Positions 60,714 through 64,000 of a DNA stretch of 64,000 nucleotides are shown piece after piece. The notes under the pieces are model-generated. The model worked only from the letters and a program-made list of their open reading frames with translations, did no database searches and was not told where the DNA came from. Where the stretch lies: positions 1-64,000 of the forward strand of contig NZ_JAJOZT010000003.1 in assembly GCF_021168475.1 (NCBI RefSeq). The letters run 5' to 3'. How positions within the stretch are numbered: the stretch's first letter is position 1; every line of letters starts with the position of its first letter. The translations under genes and the position numbers were made by a program. Origin of the DNA: Pseudoclavibacter sp. 13-3. Its GTDB lineage: Bacteria; Actinomycetota; Actinomycetes; Actinomycetales; Microbacteriaceae.

Positions 60714-61445
60714 TCAGTCGGCTTTGACCGCCACGTCGGCGTGTCGGTCGAAGCGGTAGCCGATGCCGCGCACGGTGCGCACGATCTCTTGGTAGTCTCC
60801 CAGCTTCGCGCGCAGTCGCCGCACGTGCACGTCGATGGTGCGCTCGTTCGGCACGCCCTCGGCCTCTTCGTCCCAGAGGTCGGCGAGCAGGTCGTTGCGG
60901 TGCACGGTCTCGCCCTCATGCTCGACGAGGTGCCCGAGCAGATGGAACTCCTTGTAGGTCAGCGCGACCTCTTGGCCGTCGACGAGCACGCGCTGGCGAG
61001 AGAAGTCTATGACGACGCCGCGGCGCTGCGTCTGGCGCTCCTGCTGGCGAGCACGCTGGGCCGCGGGGTCGCGCAGGGCCAGGCGCACGACATCCACATC
61101 GCGGCCGCCGGCGCCGCGCGGGGCGATCGCGAGCGTCGCATGCGTCTTGATGGCGGGCACCAGCGCCTCTGCCGTCTCTTTGAGGGCCGCGACGAGCTGC
61201 TGCAGGCTGACGCCGCTGGCGGCCGCGCTGACCTCGTCGAAGCCGACGTAGAGCGCGAAGCCGCGAGCCTCGACGTTCTCGTCGCGTCGTGCGTGCGGAT
61301 GCTGCCCTCGACCCGCCTGGCGGGAGGCCGGTCGGGTGGTGTGCGCGCTCTGGGTGTGTGCGCCGGCGGCGGGAGCGCCGTCGTGTGCAGCGTCGGTCTG
61401 CAGGTCGTCGGCTGCGAAGCGGTGGTGGTCGTATGAAGTGGTCAT
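60714..61445 (-). CDS. Winged-helix (OmpR/PhoB-type) regulator without receiver domain
   Basis: 243 residues. The C-terminal DNA-binding domain (about 140-235) is clear: VVIDFSRQRVLVDGQEVALTYKEFHLLGHL and ERTIDVHVRRLRAKLGDYQEIVRTVRGIGYRF. Instead of a receiver domain with phospho-Asp, the N-terminal part has a His-rich disordered stretch (about 1-50) and a small alpha/beta domain (about 55-120: FALYVGFDEVSAAASGVSLQQLVAALKE), so it is not a standard response regulator. No kinase gene is adjacent. ATG 61445 has GAGGAC 6 nt upstream. The frame stays open, His/Asp/Pro-rich, to about 61800, so a longer protein is possible. Confidence 0.82.
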   Translation of the reverse strand: MTTSYDHHRFAADDLQTDAAHDGAPAAGAHTQSAHTTRPASRQAGRGQHPHARRDENVEARGFALYVGFDEVSAAASGVSLQQLVAALKETAEALVPAIKTHATLAIAPRGAGGRDVDVVRLALRDPAAQRARQQERQTQRRGVVIDFSRQRVLVDGQEVALTYKEFHLLGHLVEHEGETVHRNDLLADLWDEEAEGVPNERTIDVHVRRLRAKLGDYQEIVRTVRGIGYRFDRHADVAVKAD

Positions 61446-61870
61446 GAGTGAGTCCTCGGTGTCGTGAGCGATGTCTGCATGCGGGTGGTCGCGCGCTGCC
61501 GTGTGATCGGGCGCGGGATGCTCTGCAGAGTGAGAGCCGTTGTGGTGTGACCGATGAGGATGCGTGGCCTCTGACGGTGTGTCAGGTCGCGCGTCGAAAC
61601 GGTCGGGCTGCTCGGAAGGGTGCCGGGTCAACGACACATTCGGGACGTATCGGCCGTCGTGCGCATCATCGAACGGCAGCCTGCTGCCACCTCGATGTGT
61701 GCTGCGCGGGTGCGGTCGAATGTGCTCATAACGAACAGTCTGCGATATCGGCAGGGGCGAGTCAAGGCTGGGGCGCGTCGAAGCCTCGGACATGACGAAA
61801 CATGACGACTGTGACGCTGCGGTAAGTTGGACGTGGCGCCGCCCAGTCGACCATGAGTGAGGAATCTTTC
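61446..61870. other. Intergenic region between divergent regulator and tadA
   Basis: About 425 bp. The minus strand is open in the regulator frame and would encode a His/Ser/Asp/Pro-rich extension. The composition is less GC3-biased than in real genes nearby, so I treat it as mainly non-coding leader. Candidate signals for tadA lie at its right end (GGTAAGTTGG near 61830). Confidence 0.4.
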
Positions 61871-62338
61871 GTGAACATGCCTGTCTCCCCCGTTTTCGAG
61901 CAGTGGATGGACGCAGCACTCGAGGAGTCGCATGGTGCGCTTGAGACCGGCGACGTGCCGGTCGGGGCGATCATGCTCGATGCGCTCGGCAACGTCATCT
62001 CGGTGGCGCACAACGAGCGCGAGAAGCTCCAAGACCCGACCGCTCACGCTGAGGTGCTGGCAATTCGCCGTGCGGCGAAGGCCTGGGGCAGCTGGCAGCT
62101 GCCGAACACGACGCTTGTCGTGACGCTTGAGCCCTGTGTGCTCTGCGCCGGTGCGATTCTCTCGGCGCGCATCCCGCGTGTCATCTTCGGCGCTTGGGAC
62201 GACAAAGCGGGTGCTGCAGGGTCGGTCTACGATCTGCTGCGCGATCGTCGGCTCAATCATCAGGTCGAGGTCATCGGCGGCGTCTGCGAGCGGCGCAGCA
62301 GTGGGCTGCTGCAGGATTTCTTCCAGCCCCGCCGTTGA
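61871..62338 (+). CDS. tadA: tRNA(adenine34) deaminase
   Basis: 155 residues. Zinc and catalytic motifs TAHAEVLAIRR (HAE) and LEPCVLCAGAILSARIPRVIFG (PCxxC), with GDVPVGAIMLD at the N-terminus, the standard TadA layout. It converts A34 to inosine in tRNA-Arg(ACG), whose gene is at 54971. GTG 61871 has GAGGAA 7 nt upstream and is preferred. ATG 61853 and ATG 61877 are alternatives. Confidence 0.92.
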   Translation: MNMPVSPVFEQWMDAALEESHGALETGDVPVGAIMLDALGNVISVAHNEREKLQDPTAHAEVLAIRRAAKAWGSWQLPNTTLVVTLEPCVLCAGAILSARIPRVIFGAWDDKAGAAGSVYDLLRDRRLNHQVEVIGGVCERRSSGLLQDFFQPRR

Positions 62339-62450
62339 TCTCCGATCGTTTATCTTTTCGACGCAGGCTCGAAGCGTCAGCGGAAACAGGTAGCCTGAGT
62401 GTGAAGGCGGGGGCAGTTGGCTCCGTCGAACTTTGAGGAGGCAGGCCAGA

Positions 62451-63314
62451 ATGACTAAGAAGATCGTGATCGGTGTCGACGGCTCAGAACCGGCTCGCGC
62501 AGCGCTGCGCTGGGGCGTCGGTTACGCCCAGCGGGCGAAGACCGAGGTCGAGCTGTTCTACGTGATCGACCTCACCCCGTTCTCTGACACCCCGGTGTTC
62601 GAGAGCGAGGCGCTTGCTGAAGGGCAGAAGCTGCTCGATCAGGAGGTCGCATACGCGAAGTCCGTCGCACCCGATGTCACCTACACCACCAACCTCGCAC
62701 CCGGCACGCCGACGGCCGTGTTCGAAGAGGAGTCGAAGGGTGCCGAGCTGATGGTGGTCGGCACGCACAAGGGCAGCAAGCTGCCGAACGTGATCTTCGG
62801 CTCGAAGCCGATTCGTCTGGCCGCGTCGGCGCATTCGCCCGTTGCCGTCGTGCCCACCTATGAGCTGGGCGAGCGCCACGGGGTCTACGTCGCTGTCGAC
62901 GGCAGCCCCACCGCCAACGTCGCTCTCGAGTACGCGGCTCGGGCTGCAGACGCGCTGGGCGAGACCCTGCACATCGTCTCGGCCTGGACGATTCCCGCCA
63001 TGCCGGCGACCGATGTCGCGTGGAGCGCGCAGATCATCGAAGAGGTGCGCAACGAGTCGCGAGCCGTGCTTCAGGGGGCGAAAGATCTCGTGTCGGGCGT
63101 GCTGCCCGATCTCAAGATCGAGACGCAGCTCATCGAGGCCGAGCCTGTGCGCGGCATCGTCGAGGCCGCCAAGCATGCCGCGCTGCTCGTTGTCGGCAAT
63201 CGTGGGCGCAAGGGTCTGACGCGTCTGTTCCTCGGCTCGGTCAGCCATGGTGTGCTGAACAACATCCCTGCCCCGGTCATCATCGTCCGCGCTGACGAGA
63301 ACCTCGACAAGTAG
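62451..63314 (+). CDS. Tandem universal stress protein
   Basis: 287 residues made of two UspA domains. Domain 1 starts KIVIGVDGSEPARAALRWGV and contains VGTHKGSKLPNVIFGSKPI, a weak nucleotide motif. Domain 2 starts GVYVAVDGSPTANVALEYAA and has the full ATP motif G-x2-G-x9-G-S in GNRGRKGLTRLFLGSVS. Actinobacterial tandem Usps bind ATP and are induced in hypoxia and stationary phase. ATG 62451 has GAGGAGG 9 nt upstream. Confidence 0.93.
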   Translation: MTKKIVIGVDGSEPARAALRWGVGYAQRAKTEVELFYVIDLTPFSDTPVFESEALAEGQKLLDQEVAYAKSVAPDVTYTTNLAPGTPTAVFEEESKGAELMVVGTHKGSKLPNVIFGSKPIRLAASAHSPVAVVPTYELGERHGVYVAVDGSPTANVALEYAARAADALGETLHIVSAWTIPAMPATDVAWSAQIIEEVRNESRAVLQGAKDLVSGVLPDLKIETQLIEAEPVRGIVEAAKHAALLVVGNRGRKGLTRLFLGSVSHGVLNNIPAPVIIVRADENLDK

Positions 63315-63345
63315 TCGGTTCTGCAGCGCCTTCGGGCGCTCTCTG

Positions 63346-63383
63346 AGAACGGGCCGCCCCACATGCGTGGGGCGGCCCGTTCT
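63346..63383. terminator. Strong bidirectional terminator
   Basis: AGAACGGGCCGCCCCAC and GTGGGGCGGCCCGTTCT form a 17-bp perfect stem with a 4-nt loop between the convergent usp and CDF genes. Confidence 0.93.
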
Positions 63384-63478
63384 GCGTCTGACCCGGAGCG
63401 GGCTTCATCTCTCTGCCGCCGCGTCGCATGGGTCCACGCGATCAACCCGGGACAGAATCGCTCGAACGGCTGCTACGC

Positions 63479-64000
63479 CTATGCCGACGCGCGCAGGATG
63501 TCGGGTTCGATGAAGATCGTCGTGGCGATCGGAACCTGTGCGCGAATGCGTCCTTCGATCGCATCGATGGCCCGGGCCAGCTCGCGAGCCGACTCCGTCG
63601 GGGGCACCGCCACCTTCATCGCCACGAGCAGCGCGTCGGGTCCGAGGTACAGGGTGCGCAGATGGATGATCTGGTCGACGTCGTCGCCCGCGAGCACGGC
63701 GGTGCGAATGCGCTTCAGGTCGGCGTCGGTCGCGCCTTCGCCGATGAGCAGGCTGCGGGTCTCGGCACCGAGCACCAGCGCCACCACGACGAGCAGGGTG
63801 CCGATGGCGATCGTTCCGACGCCGTCCCAGACGCCGTCGCCGGTGAGCACTGTGAGCCCGACGCCGAACAGCGCGAGCACCAGGCCGGTCAGCGCGGCGG
63901 TGTCCTCCAGAATGACCACGGGCAGCTCCGGAGCCTTCGCTCGTCTCACGAACTCGAAGACGCTTCCGTCGCCACGTGCGGCTTTCGACTCGCGCAGTGC
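63479..64000 (-). CDS. Cation diffusion facilitator family transporter, C-terminal part
   Basis: The last 173 residues; the start lies beyond the window edge. SKAARGDGSVFEFVRRAKAPELPVVILEDTAAL is the cytoplasmic loop before TM5 with the ED pair of the zinc-transport site in this subfamily. Two TM helices follow (about 35-80 of the visible part), then a cytoplasmic metal-sensing domain. It exports Zn2+, Co2+, Fe2+ or Mn2+ by proton antiport. The C-terminal domain reads QIIHLRTLYLGPDALLVAMKVAVP, as in other members. Confidence 0.88.
   Translation of the reverse strand, partial: ALRESKAARGDGSVFEFVRRAKAPELPVVILEDTAALTGLVLALFGVGLTVLTGDGVWDGVGTIAIGTLLVVVALVLGAETRSLLIGEGATDADLKRIRTAVLAGDDVDQIIHLRTLYLGPDALLVAMKVAVPPTESARELARAIDAIEGRIRAQVPIATTIFIEPDILRASA

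Overview
The window is GC-rich DNA from an actinobacterium. The evidence is NucS (EndoMS) mismatch endonuclease, an MprF-type lipid aminoacylase, an HNH protein of the DUF222/13E12 type, a PASTA-less Ser/Thr kinase with PP2C and FHA partners, an Rv1747-like FHA-ABC protein, and many start codons sitting 5-8 nt after a TANNNT -10 box (leaderless promoters). My best guess is Micrococcales, probably Microbacteriaceae. This is inference; Bifidobacteriaceae carry a similar kinase cluster. Apart from an IS30 fragment at the left edge, the window looks like ordinary chromosome.

Layout. 1-607: 3' end of an IS30 transposase plus about 490 bp of non-coding DNA with diverged repeats. 608-11188: glycosyltransferase, tRNA-Ser(TGA), HAD hydrolase, serS, divergent DAG kinase, pheA with a VanY-like carboxypeptidase, an orphan substrate-binding lipoprotein, a solitary DNA methyltransferase with an alpha/beta hydrolase, and trhO. 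11189-16331: a membrane esterase overlapping an mprF-like gene (candidate aminoacyl-lipid hydrolase and synthase), then GlsB and a hydrolase. 16416-19844: aldehyde dehydrogenase with a strongly folded 5' leader, a lipoate ligase with permuted domains, and a nitroreductase. 19935-22458: an EndoU nuclease gene, an unknown partner and a D,D-carboxypeptidase, joined by 4-base overlaps. 22485-28998: PepO, PEBP, MATE exporter, NucS, LCP ligase, tRNA-Ser(GCT). 29208-29881: a pair of Gdx-like SMR exporters behind a structured leader. 30487-40581: DUF222/HNH protein, TetR-MMPL pair, DUF4234 protein, heterodimeric ABC exporter.

40651-54885 is the most cohesive block: PP2C phosphatase, Ser/Thr kinase, a 1974-residue Ig-like surface protein, MoxR, DUF58, a transglutaminase-like membrane protein and an FHA protein, largely overlapping. 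It resembles the kinase/FN3/AAA/DUF58/transglutaminase clusters known in actinobacteria. The transglutaminase has lost its catalytic Cys and His. Phospho-acceptor-like TVxI/V motifs recur in the PP2C tail and in the FHA protein, which suggests a phospho-switch shared by the cluster. 54971-64000: tRNA-Arg(ACG), FHA-FHA-ABC transporter, nitroreductase, MalY/PatB-type aminotransferase, winged-helix regulator, tadA (the editor of tRNA-Arg(ACG)), a tandem universal stress protein, and the 3' end of a CDF transporter.

The strongest candidates for something undescribed are the three-way-junction leader of the aldehyde dehydrogenase mRNA (17827-17896), the switch-like leader of the SMR pair (about 29133-29207), and the EndoU/partner gene pair.
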